Shown one piece after another: positions 1 to 8,696 of a stretch of 64,000 nucleotides of DNA. Position numbers and translations under genes: made by a program. The stretch covers positions 2,914,001-2,978,000 of the forward strand of contig NZ_CP020694.1 of NCBI RefSeq assembly GCF_003611275.1, in the 5' to 3' direction. The first letter of the stretch is position 1. The number at the start of each line of letters is the position of its first letter. The stretch comes from Sulfitobacter sp. D7. GTDB lineage: Bacteria; Pseudomonadota; Alphaproteobacteria; Rhodobacterales; Rhodobacteraceae. The notes under the pieces were generated by a model. The model made no database searches. It worked only from the letters and a program-made list of their open reading frames with translations, and was not told the origin of the DNA.

Positions 1-946
1 AGGTGCGCGCTTCGATCTGGCGACCGTTGGCGGCCAGAAACTTTACATTCTCGACCACGTCGCGGGGGCGGCTGCCAGCCATATGCAGGTTGTTGCGGAT
101 CGTGGCGCGGCTGCGCGGCTCGACAAAGCTTTGGCCCTGCTGCCACATCTCGCGCAGACTCTGCGCATCGCGGCCCAAGAGCGCCTCCACCTCGGGAGAG
201 ACATCAACCAGCGCGCCCTCTTGATCCCATTCCAGATAGCCCACCCCCGCCACCTCAGCCGCGAGCGCGTGTTTCGCCGCGCTGACCTCTGCGTCATGCA
301 CCGCGTCCTGCGAGGCGGAGCGGTCCATTATCATCACCAGCACCCCCACCACCTGCCCCCGGTCGGATAGGGGCTGATAGATCGCCGCCCCTTGGGAGCG
401 GGCCAGAACCGGGCGCGAGAAATCGAAACGCCATGTGACCTGCCGCCCGGCCAGCGCCTTTTCGAGGTTGTCCGACACCTCCTCCAGCAGGTCCGGCGGG
501 ATAATCTGCGACAGGTGTTTGCCCACGATCTCATCGGCGGATTTCCCAAAGGAGGCGCTATAGGCATCATTGACGAAGGCATAGGTCATATCCGGTGTCA
601 GAAAGGCCGCCTGCACGGGCACATCGTTCAGTAAATCGGGCAGTTTCCTGCGGGTCTCATCGGAGTTGGCGCTGCCCTGAAGCTTGCGTCGGTTGCGCAT
701 CACGCGCCAAACCTGCGCCACCAGAACGGCAAATGCGGCGGTCGCAAAGACCAGCTCGATCGGGTCACTATAGGCCCCGCCGCGCGGCGCAGACGCCAGC
801 ACCACGGCGATATACATCGACAAAACCGCGATCTCGCCAGCCACGGCAAACCGGTTTACCGCATCGCCAACCTGCTTTGCGATCATCACGCCGGACAAGA
901 CGATTCCACACAGCGCAATCAATGTGAACGCCGCGACCAAGCTCAT
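1..946 (-). CDS. PAS-domain sensor protein, N-terminal part (runs off left edge)
   Basis: An uninterrupted leftward frame begins at ATG 946-944 and is still open at base 1, giving 315 residues of a longer protein. The start MSLVAAFTLIALCG and a second hydrophobic stretch near residues 40-80 look like two membrane helices. A PAS-like domain follows at about residues 105-215 (TYAFVNDAYSASFG, EIVGKHLSQIIP), and a second PAS-like segment begins at about 235 (GVGYLEWDQEGALVDVSPEV). The output domain lies outside the window, so it could be a histidine kinase or a c-di-GMP enzyme. It belongs to the sensor cluster that fills the first 8 kb. Confidence 0.8.
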   Translation of the reverse strand, partial: MSLVAAFTLIALCGIVLSGVMIAKQVGDAVNRFAVAGEIAVLSMYIAVVLASAPRGGAYSDPIELVFATAAFAVLVAQVWRVMRNRRKLQGSANSDETRRKLPDLLNDVPVQAAFLTPDMTYAFVNDAYSASFGKSADEIVGKHLSQIIPPDLLEEVSDNLEKALAGRQVTWRFDFSRPVLARSQGAAIYQPLSDRGQVVGVLVMIMDRSASQDAVHDAEVSAAKHALAAEVAGVGYLEWDQEGALVDVSPEVEALLGRDAQSLREMWQQGQSFVEPRSRATIRNNLHMAGSRPRDVVENVKFLAANGRQIEART

Positions 947-1230
947 GCGCACCTCTACTTTCCGTTGAAACTTCGGCTTTTTCCGCCGCCATGTCTATTG
1001 GGGGAAACCCTGACAGGCGGTCATTAACCATGTCCTTGGATGGCCATACGACCGACTGAAATGATATCGTGAAAATATATCCCGAAATTTCAGGACCTTG
1101 TTCACCCCTGTAGGGGATAACCCTGATTTGGCTGGGGCTTTGCCCAATTGGCGTCGAAATTCGGGCTCGGTACTCTGTGCCCCACCACGGAATTGGCCGT
1201 GAGATTTAAGCTCAATATTCGGATTAGCCA

Positions 1231-1452
1231 GTGACAAATAGTGAAACCCCAGACTCGCATCCCTTTGAGGGAACGACGAAACAGAGCAAGGCGCCAACCA
1301 AAGCCGATCTGATGGAGATCCGCAGCCTCTACGCTCAGGCCGACGCAATGGCCGAGGCTGCCGAGAAACCCGACGATGAGGATCAGCCCCACGCGGCGGC
1401 CCCGCCCCCGGCGCAGTCAAAACTGCCCGACAGGCAGAGTGATGCGGGCTGA
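1231..1452 (+). CDS. Small acidic hypothetical protein (doubtful)
   Basis: A 73-residue frame starts at GTG 1231. The product is hydrophilic and Ala/Asp/Glu/Pro-rich, with a helical middle (LMEIRSLYAQADAMAEAAE) and a disordered tail. It has no recognisable domain and no strong ribosome binding site. The opposite strand is also open over part of it (1102-1392), but that product is less protein-like. It fills an otherwise empty 520-base gap between two leftward signalling genes. It may be a real short cytoplasmic protein or chance; the call rests on composition only. Confidence 0.3.
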   Translation: MTNSETPDSHPFEGTTKQSKAPTKADLMEIRSLYAQADAMAEAAEKPDDEDQPHAAAPPPAQSKLPDRQSDAG

Positions 1453-1464
1453 GCGCCGGGCGCG

Positions 1465-2070
1465 TCACTTAGAACTGTTGGACACCACATGATCGCTGTC
1501 GATGCCGCCCAGCGAATGAAACAGGCCAGAGGTATTGCTGACGCCGAATTTCTTGAGCAGTTTCGCGCGGTACACTTCGACCGTCCGGTGCGAAATATCG
1601 AGGTTGAGCGCAATTTGCTTGCTGGTCAGCCCCTCTGCCAGATGGCTCAGGATCTCGCGCTCGCGCCGGGTAAGCGGCAGGTAGGGCCGCTCGGCGGAGA
1701 GGTCGGCAAAGCTCCAGACCGCGCGGTCGAGCGGGCGTTCGGGCGTGAAGGAATGGCCCCGCACACGGCACCAAAACAGGCTGCCATCGCGCCGCGCCAT
1801 GATGCGTTCGTCCCAATAGGTGTTGGTCTTGCGCAACTGGTCCACGCCACGGTCGCGGATGTTTACGAACTCTTCATCCGAGGGGTAGAGAATGGCGAAA
1901 AGCTGGTCGCGCAGGTCGGCGCGCGGATAGCCGAACATCTGCGCAAAGGCATTGTTGCAATCGCGGATGCAGCGGTTCTCGGTCACCACCAGCCCGATGG
2001 GCGCATGCACAAAGGCAAGCTCTGCAAAGCGCCCCGTCTCGAAGCAATCATCGGTACGTATTTCCACCAT
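1465..2070 (-). CDS. PAS-LuxR transcriptional regulator
   Basis: This 201-residue protein has an N-terminal PAS domain (about 15-125; APIGLVVTENRCIRDCNNAF, FGYPRADLRDQ) and a C-terminal LuxR/FixJ-type helix-turn-helix (about 132-185; LTRREREILSHLAEGL, SKQIALNLDISHRTVEVYRA). There is no receiver domain, so the PAS domain itself is presumably the sensing part. The family binds DNA as a dimer and senses a small ligand, light or redox state. It sits between two PAS-type sensors and faces the hydrolase at 2316. The target genes are unknown. Confidence 0.9.
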   Translation of the reverse strand: MVEIRTDDCFETGRFAELAFVHAPIGLVVTENRCIRDCNNAFAQMFGYPRADLRDQLFAILYPSDEEFVNIRDRGVDQLRKTNTYWDERIMARRDGSLFWCRVRGHSFTPERPLDRAVWSFADLSAERPYLPLTRREREILSHLAEGLTSKQIALNLDISHRTVEVYRAKLLKKFGVSNTSGLFHSLGGIDSDHVVSNSSK

Positions 2071-2181
2071 CTTGCTCCGTTTATTTCTTTTTCGGATGCT
2101 GAAAACTTAAGCTAGTCGACGGGGGGAGACGGCGCAACATGGCGCTGGCCCGTTTAGGGAGGATACCATGAAGACACGCAG

Positions 2182-2319
2182 ATGGATCGCCGCCGTTCCA
2201 TGACCAAGCTGGCCCCGGTCGCACAGGTGCGGAGACCGCCGCTGTCGCAATTCACCGACGGCGCGGATGGCAGCACCAACCGCGCGCTGAACCTGATACA
2301 GAAAGGCGCGCGCGGATGA
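2182..2319 (+). CDS. Possible 45-residue leader ORF overlapping the hydrolase start
   Basis: ATG 2182 opens a 45-residue basic frame (MDRRRSMTKLAPVAQV...) whose TGA overlaps the ATG of the next gene as ATGA at 2316-2319. That arrangement is typical of translational coupling. The protein has no recognisable domain. An AGGGAGG-like tract at 2156-2162 lies about 20 bases upstream, closer to another ATG at 2168 that gives only 11 residues. It may be a real small protein, a leader peptide or chance. Confidence 0.25.
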   Translation: MDRRRSMTKLAPVAQVRRPPLSQFTDGADGSTNRALNLIQKGARG

Positions 2320-3179
2320 CCTCCCCCCGTTTCCATTTCATCCCCGTCATGGGACACGAAATCCATGTCACTGAATGGGGCGAGCGCAAGAACCCTGCCT
2401 TGATGATGCTGCACGGTCTCGCCCGCACCGGGCGCGACTTTGACGAGGTGGCCGCGACCTTGTCGCAAAATTTCCACGTGCTCTGCCCCGATATGATCGG
2501 GCGGGGCCGGTCAAGTTGGGCGGCCAGCCCTGAGGCGGAGTATTCGGTCGAACATTATGCGCGCATCGCGACAGGGGTGTTGGATCACTTCCAGATTGAC
2601 CGCGCCGCGTGGTTTGGCACCTCTTTGGGCGGCATGATCGGGATGCACATGGCTTCGGGCCCCGAGACCGCGCGGGTCAGCGCATTGGTGGTGAACGACA
2701 TCAGCCCCGAACTACCCGCGACGGCGGTGAACCGGATCCTCTCCTATGTGGGCAGCCTGCCAGACTTTGGCAGCTTTGCCGAAGGTGAAGCGTGGCTGCG
2801 CCAGACCTATGCCCCCTTCGGCCCGGCGGCCGATGCCTATTGGCAGCGCATGGCGCGGTCTTCGCTGCGCCGCCGGGGGGACGGACGGCTGACCCTGCAT
2901 TATGACCCGCGCATCACCGTGCAGTTCACCGCCTCAGCCCATGAGCTTTCCACTTGGGACCGTTGGGACCGGACCACCACGCCCACGCATCTTTTGCGCG
3001 GCGCCCGGTCGGACCTGTTGCTGCCCGAGGCTGCAGAGCGCATGACCCAAAGCGGCTCGCGGCCCGGGATGAGTGAATTCCCCGACTGCGGCCACGCGCC
3101 CAATATGTCCAACCCTCAGGATATCGCCCTTTTGCACCGCGTTTTGGTTGAATTGCTGGGGCGATCGCCCCAAGGATAA
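2316..3179 (+). CDS. Alpha/beta-fold hydrolase
   Basis: The 287-residue protein has the alpha/beta-hydrolase hallmarks: the oxyanion HG motif in MMLHGLARTG, the nucleophile elbow GTSLGG (Ser near residue 102), an acidic residue near RGARSDLL and a C-terminal catalytic His in CGHAPNM. The length fits single-domain esterase or lactonase-type enzymes. No substrate can be named. The start may be coupled to a small upstream frame by an ATGA overlap. A perfect GC-rich palindrome (3157-3172, with core GCGATCGC) lies in the last codons. Confidence 0.88.
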   Translation: MTSPRFHFIPVMGHEIHVTEWGERKNPALMMLHGLARTGRDFDEVAATLSQNFHVLCPDMIGRGRSSWAASPEAEYSVEHYARIATGVLDHFQIDRAAWFGTSLGGMIGMHMASGPETARVSALVVNDISPELPATAVNRILSYVGSLPDFGSFAEGEAWLRQTYAPFGPAADAYWQRMARSSLRRRGDGRLTLHYDPRITVQFTASAHELSTWDRWDRTTTPTHLLRGARSDLLLPEAAERMTQSGSRPGMSEFPDCGHAPNMSNPQDIALLHRVLVELLGRSPQG

Positions 3180-3326
3180 AAGGCGTCACTTGCAAATTTG
3201 ACGCTGTTGCCCAGCATTTGTCTGCATCCGGGTATTTTCCTTGCGTCAACAAAGCCCCCTGCAGTCTAATACCCCAAGGGCGTATTCGGCACTAAGAAGG
3301 CCGGAGGGCGGAGGACAGAGACCGAT

Positions 3327-5414
3327 TTGGGCAAAGCCGGCATGGAAAAAATGAGAAATGCGCTGTCTCAGCGTGCGAAACGGATTATCGTTCTGGTCGT
3401 GTTGTGCGGCGTTGTCCTGGGCTTTGGCCACCGGATCGAGACCCTGTCTTATCAGACCTACATGCAGAATCTGGAGCTTGATACCACCTTAGAGCTGATC
3501 GAAGTCCGCGAACAAATCCGCGCGGATATCTTTGACCAGATCCTGAAGCTGCGTGAGTTGGCCACGGTCATCAGTGAGAACCCCACAATCACCCAGTCCG
3601 AATTCAGCGCCCGCGCGGCCGAGTTCATGGCCGAGAACCCGGATGTGATTAACCTCGCCGTGGCCCCCGACCTCGTCGTGACAATCGTCCACCCCTATGA
3701 GGCCAATCGCGGCGTGCTGGGGCTGGACTACCGCCAAAACGCGGCGCAACTGCCCAAGGTCGAAGAGGCCCTGCGGACCGGCGAAGGGTTGGTGACCGGC
3801 CCGGTTGATCTGGTGCAAGGCGGGCGCGGGCTGATCCTGCGGCATCCGATCTTTGATTCAACCAGCACCGCCGCCGCCCCGAACGAACCTTGGGGCATCC
3901 TCTCCATGGTTGTGGATTACGACGCGCTCGTCACGCAGCTGCGCATCCCCGAACTGACCGAAAAATACGATCTGGCCATCCGCGAGCTGACCCCCGAGGG
4001 AGAGATCGAACAGACGATCATCGGCGACCCCGAGATGACTTTGATCGACCCCATCGAGCTCGACTTCAACTTTGCTTTCGGCGCTTGGCAATTGGCCGCC
4101 ACTGTCAAAGGCGGCTGGCCAGAGCATCGTCCCGACTTCTGGCTGAACTGGATTTTGCGTCTGCAAGGCGCCCTAGGGGTCACCATTTTTGCCTGGTATA
4201 TCATCGGCTTGGCCGAGAACCGCAAACTCGCCGAAGAACGTCTGCGCACGGGCGTCGAGGCTTTGGACCATGGTTTTGTCATGTATGACGCAAAGGGCAT
4301 CTTGGTGCTTTGCAATGAAAAATACCGCGAAATCCACAACTATAGCGAGGTGGTGAAGCCCGGATCATCCTATGAAAAGATTGTCCGTGACAGCATCCGC
4401 CGTGGGATCGTGCCCGATGCCATCGGCAAGGAAGAAGAGTGGATTCGCGTCTGGTTGGAAAAACGAGAGAACGGCGCTTTTGAAACCGAACAGCGCATGC
4501 CCGATGGCCGCATCATCCGCACCTCGGACCGGCGGATGGAAGACGGCAGCGTCGTGGGTTTGCGGATTGACGTGACCGATCTGAAAAAGGCGCTGCTGAC
4601 CGCCGAAGACGCGAACAAGGCCAAGACCGACTTCATGGGCGTGCTGAGCCATGAGTTGCGCACGCCGCTGACGGTCATCTTGGGCCATGTCCGCCTTGCG
4701 CGGCATTTCGACCGCACCCCGGCAGCGCGCGATCTTCGTACCGCTATTGAGGCGGACCCCAAGACCCGTGAAACACTGGCGCCCAAACTGTCCGCCACGA
4801 TGGGCAAACTGGGCGATATCATGCAAACGGTGGAGCGTTCGGGCAATCACCTGCTGACCCTGATCAACGAGGTGCTCGATTTTGCCAAGATCGACGCTGG
4901 CAGCCTTTCGATCGCGATGGAACCAGTGCAGATCGACGATATCGTCACCCCTACCGCCGATCAGCTACGCCCGATGATCGAAGACAAGGGGCTGGAGCTA
5001 AACGTGAAATCGGCAACCGGCGTGATGCTGGCGGATGGCAAACGCATCCAGCAGGTGTTGATCAACCTGCTAAGCAACGCGACGAAATTCTCGGATCAAG
5101 GCACCATTTCGCTGACCTGCCGCATCCGCGGGGAAGTGGTTGAATTCCGCGTGACGGATTCGGGCATCGGCATCCCGGAGAACGAGTTGGAGCGCGTCTT
5201 CGAGCCCTTCCATCAGGTTGATTCCACCGCCACCCGCCGCTTTGGCGGCACCGGGCTGGGCCTTGCGATTTCACGCGATATCGCCACGGCCCATGGCGGC
5301 AGCCTTGTCGCCACCAGCATCATGGGCAAGGGCAGCAGCTTTTTGCTGACCCTGCCCCTGCGTCCCGCCATCGCTGTCGCCGCCGCCGAAGCGCGCGAGG
5401 CCGAGGTCGCCTAG
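3327..5414 (+). CDS. CHASE-PAS sensor histidine kinase
   Basis: This 695-residue membrane kinase has TM1 at about 19-36, a periplasmic CHASE-type domain at about 55-250 (QILKLRELATVISENPTIT; VNLAVAPDLVVT-like pattern), TM2 at about 272-295 and a PAS domain at about 305-420. HisKA follows with the phosphorylatable His at 442 (LSHELRTPL), then HATPase_c with NLLSNATKFS, DSGIGIP and FGGTGLGLAIS. The start may be TTG 3327, 11 bases after GGAGGA, or ATG 3342. There is no adjacent response regulator, so it is an orphan kinase. The CHASE ligand is unknown. Confidence 0.92.
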   Translation: MGKAGMEKMRNALSQRAKRIIVLVVLCGVVLGFGHRIETLSYQTYMQNLELDTTLELIEVREQIRADIFDQILKLRELATVISENPTITQSEFSARAAEFMAENPDVINLAVAPDLVVTIVHPYEANRGVLGLDYRQNAAQLPKVEEALRTGEGLVTGPVDLVQGGRGLILRHPIFDSTSTAAAPNEPWGILSMVVDYDALVTQLRIPELTEKYDLAIRELTPEGEIEQTIIGDPEMTLIDPIELDFNFAFGAWQLAATVKGGWPEHRPDFWLNWILRLQGALGVTIFAWYIIGLAENRKLAEERLRTGVEALDHGFVMYDAKGILVLCNEKYREIHNYSEVVKPGSSYEKIVRDSIRRGIVPDAIGKEEEWIRVWLEKRENGAFETEQRMPDGRIIRTSDRRMEDGSVVGLRIDVTDLKKALLTAEDANKAKTDFMGVLSHELRTPLTVILGHVRLARHFDRTPAARDLRTAIEADPKTRETLAPKLSATMGKLGDIMQTVERSGNHLLTLINEVLDFAKIDAGSLSIAMEPVQIDDIVTPTADQLRPMIEDKGLELNVKSATGVMLADGKRIQQVLINLLSNATKFSDQGTISLTCRIRGEVVEFRVTDSGIGIPENELERVFEPFHQVDSTATRRFGGTGLGLAISRDIATAHGGSLVATSIMGKGSSFLLTLPLRPAIAVAAAEAREAEVA

Positions 5415-5474
5415 ACACCCGATCCTGTCACCCGCCATCGCCCTCGCCGGTGGCACCCGTGGCGGCTGGCCCCT

Positions 5475-6329
5475 TCAACGCACGGGCAGCCGCTCCACCA
5501 CCTGCTCTTGCTCGCCCAACCCTTGGACGCTTAGCCGAACCCGGTCGCCGGGGCTAAGGTAGCGTGGCGGTTTGAACCCCATGCCCACGCCCGGTGGGGT
5601 GCCCGTGCAGATCAGATCGCCGGGCTCTAGCTGGATGAATTCGGACATGTAGGAAACGATCGTCGCCACATCAAAAACCATCTTCTCGGTCGTGCCGTTT
5701 TGCAGCCGTTCTCCGTTGATCTCGGCCCAGAGCGACAGTTTGCCGGGATCGCCCACCTCATCGCCCGTCACCAAAACCGGCCCTGTGGGGCAAAAGTTGG
5801 GAAAGCTCTTCCCCTTGACCCATTGCCCGCCCCGTTCGGCCTGCCAAGCGCGTTCCGACACGTCATTGACGACGCAATAGCCCAGCACATGGTCCAGCGC
5901 TTGATCACGGCTGACGTTCAACGCGGTATGGCCGATCACCACGCCCAACTCGACCTCCCAGTCAAGTTTGCTCATCTCTTTGGAGTAAAGGAGCGGATCA
6001 TTCGGCCCGCAATAGGTGCGGCTGGCCTTGGTGAACAGGATCGGCTCGGTCGGCACGTCCATGCCCGATTCCGCCGCATGGTCGGAATAGTTCAACCCCA
6101 CGCCCCAGATGTTGCGCGGCTGGCTGACCGGTGCAGCGATACGCTGGCCTTGGGTCTCGACCAGCGGCAGACTTTCCAGATCGACGCCATCCAACATCTT
6201 GCGCAATGTCGGAATGGTTTCGGGCGTGAAGTCTGGCACAAGGCTGCTGACATCCCGCGCCTGCCCTGCAGCATCCAGCACCACCGGCGTTTTTGCCCCG
6301 TCACGCGCCCCGTATCGCATCAATCGCAT
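5475..6329 (-). CDS. Fumarylacetoacetate hydrolase-family protein
   Basis: The 284-residue protein carries the FAH-family core: VGLNYSDHAAE, then the metal-binding DWEVELGVVIG with its acidic ligands, and the C-terminal LEPGDLICTGTPPGVG. The family includes enzymes of ring-cleavage product, ureidoglycolate and acylpyruvate breakdown, and the substrate cannot be read from sequence. The start at ATG 6329 (MRLMRYGARDG) is preferred over an upstream codon because GGGGAGAG lies just in front of it and family members begin similarly. The gene is divergent from the kinase at 6623. Confidence 0.9.
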   Translation of the reverse strand: MRLMRYGARDGAKTPVVLDAAGQARDVSSLVPDFTPETIPTLRKMLDGVDLESLPLVETQGQRIAAPVSQPRNIWGVGLNYSDHAAESGMDVPTEPILFTKASRTYCGPNDPLLYSKEMSKLDWEVELGVVIGHTALNVSRDQALDHVLGYCVVNDVSERAWQAERGGQWVKGKSFPNFCPTGPVLVTGDEVGDPGKLSLWAEINGERLQNGTTEKMVFDVATIVSYMSEFIQLEPGDLICTGTPPGVGMGFKPPRYLSPGDRVRLSVQGLGEQEQVVERLPVR

Positions 6330-6622
6330 GGTCAACTCTCCCCTTTGGCGACCCTCGTTGGCGGTACCATAGCCATAGAAACGGCGATGACCACCGCTTT
6401 GCAAAGGTCACCGGTTTCTGCCCTCCTGAGGCAGGACTTGCCGCGCTTAGCCGCCCTCTCCCGTCCGATAATCCACAATTATCTGCATTACCGGGGTGAA
6501 AAGCCCCATTCTTGCCCCAATTCACCCGCTGCGGCATTGGCAGCAGAGCGTAAGGGGGATACCTTGGGTCAAACATCTGCCTTCTCGCCAAGTCAGGTGC
6601 AAAGACCACGACAGAGGCAATA

Positions 6623-8212
6623 ATGAACGACTTTTACAACGCTTTGGCGGATTTCGATGATCCGCTGCGGCAACTCTATATGCTTGCTGTCGAGCCTGAT
6701 CTTTCCGTCGAAGACAAAATCGCCAAGCTCTTGCAACTGGGCACAGAGGCGCTTGGTCTTGAACTCGGCATCGTCTCTCGCGTGGATCATCCGGTTTACG
6801 AATGTGTCTATGTCCACGGCCCTGACTGGGCGCCTGCCCCCGGCAGCACCTTTGACATCAATGGCACCTATTGCCTGCACACGCTTGCCAATGCCGATGT
6901 GACCTCTTTCCACCACGCCGGTCAGCAAGAGATTTCGACCCATCCGTGTTATAAGAATTTCGGTCTGGAAAGCTATATCGGGGCGCCGCTGAAAACCGGG
7001 GACACGCTGTTTGGGACGTTGAACTTTTCCGGCACCGCCCCGCGCCCGGCCCCGTTCAGCAAGGCGCAGAGCCAATTCGTCCAATTCCTCGCCCGGTGGC
7101 TGAGCAGCGAGCTGTCCCTGCAATCCGAACGCCGTGCGCTGCGCGAACAGCGCGGGCTGCTCAAGGCAATGGTGGATGCCGTGCCCGAGGCCATTATCAT
7201 GGCCGACCCCAACCGCCGCGTGGCGCTGGTGAACCCGGCGGTCGAAACCCTGTTCGGCTATGCCCCCGACGCGCTTTTGGGGCGGCAGACGGCCGTTCTC
7301 TATGAGACCCTTGGCAGCTATGAGCGCATAGGCGAAGAGCTGTCAAATGCCAGCACGGCCAGCACGCAGGGCGCGTTTTCCGTTGCCTGCCGCCGCGCCG
7401 ATGGCTCGACCTTCGAAGGCCAAGTCGCCACTGCCAAGGTCGAGACCGATCGCGGCGAACATCTGGGCTATCTTGGGGTGGTGCGCGATGTCAGCGAACA
7501 GCGCGAATTTGAGCGCGCCAAGGACCAGCTTATCGCCACGGTGAGCCACGAGATGAAAACACCGCTGACCGCGCTTACCGGGGCGCTGCGCTTGCTTGAG
7601 GTCAGCCCCGGCGACCTGCCGCCGCAAAAGCGCAAGCTGCTGGAACTTGCGCTGCGAAACGCGCGGGCAATCGATCAGATGGTGGGGGATATTCTGGATG
7701 TGGAAACCCTGCGCAGACCGGATCAATCCGGCTTTTCTGAGCGCCCCTTGGCGCCATTGTTGGCCCAAGCCTCAGAGACCTTGGTCGCCTACGCCAAAGA
7801 GCGCGGTGTCGGTTTGGAAATGACCCCATCCGAGGCCCCCGCCCCGCTTTTGCGGCTGCACGAGGGGCGGCTCATGCGGCTGTTGTCAAACCTGTTGTCC
7901 AACGCGATCAAAGCCTCTGACGAAGGGGGCACGGTCCAGCTTGGCCTGTCGGAGGATGGCACCGGGTTTTGGGTCAAGGACCACGGCAGCGGCCTGCCGT
8001 TGGAGCTGCAACCGGTCCTGTTCGACCGGTTTTCCCGCGGGTCCAGCTACCGCGTCGAAGAAGGGCATGGGCTGGGCATGAGCATCGTCAAAGCCATCGT
8101 GGATCAGCACCTCGGCGAAATCCGTTTTGAAACAGCCGAGGGTGAGGGCACGACCTTTTTCGTGGATTTCCCCACTCTCAAAGGGCGGCCCGATGCGGTG
8201 GCCGCCTCCTGA
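6623..8212 (+). CDS. GAF-PAS sensor histidine kinase
   Basis: This 529-residue kinase lacks membrane helices and should be cytoplasmic. A GAF domain spans about 20-165 (LELGIVSRV, IGAPLKTGDTLFGTLNFSG) and a PAS domain about 175-295 (AVPEAIIMADPNRRVALVNP). HisKA has His at 309 (VSHEMKTPLTAL), and HATPase_c shows NLLSNAIKASDEGG, DHGSGLPL and GHGLGMSIVKA. AGAGGC lies upstream of the ATG. No response regulator is adjacent. The GAF fold with its conserved Cys/His-containing stretch (NGTYCLHTL) could bind a small ligand, but this is not established. Confidence 0.92.
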   Translation: MNDFYNALADFDDPLRQLYMLAVEPDLSVEDKIAKLLQLGTEALGLELGIVSRVDHPVYECVYVHGPDWAPAPGSTFDINGTYCLHTLANADVTSFHHAGQQEISTHPCYKNFGLESYIGAPLKTGDTLFGTLNFSGTAPRPAPFSKAQSQFVQFLARWLSSELSLQSERRALREQRGLLKAMVDAVPEAIIMADPNRRVALVNPAVETLFGYAPDALLGRQTAVLYETLGSYERIGEELSNASTASTQGAFSVACRRADGSTFEGQVATAKVETDRGEHLGYLGVVRDVSEQREFERAKDQLIATVSHEMKTPLTALTGALRLLEVSPGDLPPQKRKLLELALRNARAIDQMVGDILDVETLRRPDQSGFSERPLAPLLAQASETLVAYAKERGVGLEMTPSEAPAPLLRLHEGRLMRLLSNLLSNAIKASDEGGTVQLGLSEDGTGFWVKDHGSGLPLELQPVLFDRFSRGSSYRVEEGHGLGMSIVKAIVDQHLGEIRFETAEGEGTTFFVDFPTLKGRPDAVAAS

Positions 8213-8237
8213 CGGCACATCGTAGGATCCCCAAACG

Positions 8238-8465
8238 CTAGACCAAGAGAGCCCGGAGCGCGTACCCCGTGCGGTCGGTCCCCGCGGGGGTGCTGACCAC
8301 CGCCGCCAGTTGCGCCACCACATCGGCAGCCTCGATATGATCGGGCAAATCCATCATAAGACCGCCCCGCGCGGGTCCGGATCAGTCGGGCTGGCAAGGC
8401 CAGCGCCACATCCTCATCCCAATGGGCGATGATATTTTCCGCCTCTACCCAATGACCGGATCGGC
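8238..8465 (-). pseudogene. Frameshifted C-terminal gene relic
   Basis: Two short leftward frames read as one protein end if a frameshift near 8370 is allowed. The first segment is about 8375-8460 (AENIIAHWDEDVALALPARL); the second ends at TAG 8240-8238 (LMMDLPDHIEAADVVAQLAA). The composition is protein-like in each segment, with stops just beyond the joint. The parent family is not recognised. The rest of the 8213-8696 gap has a rightward fragment (about 8560-8690, with TLDAEESESTMFWQGRTASY) that also looks like a broken gene end. The whole gap reads as decayed coding DNA. Confidence 0.35.
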
Positions 8466-8696
8466 AAAGTGTTAAACGTGAAACCAAAAGGTTTCGACAG
8501 ACCGCTGAGCAGAAAGTGCAACGAGGGAAGGCCGTCTTCGGTGTGGGGTTGGCGCAATCAGCTGACCGAAGATGACATCGCCCCTTCACCCGCGCGGTCG
8601 AGCAATCCGAGCGCACATTGGACGCGGAGGAGAGCGAAAGCACTATGTTTTGGCAAGGGAGGACAGCTTCCTACGCCTGAAGGCCCGCGCGCCGGG

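Noticed and set aside
3157..3172. Perfect GC-rich palindrome (core GCGATCGC) at the hydrolase end
   Set aside because: It lies inside the last codons, has no T-run and is short, so it cannot be called a terminator or repeat family from one copy.
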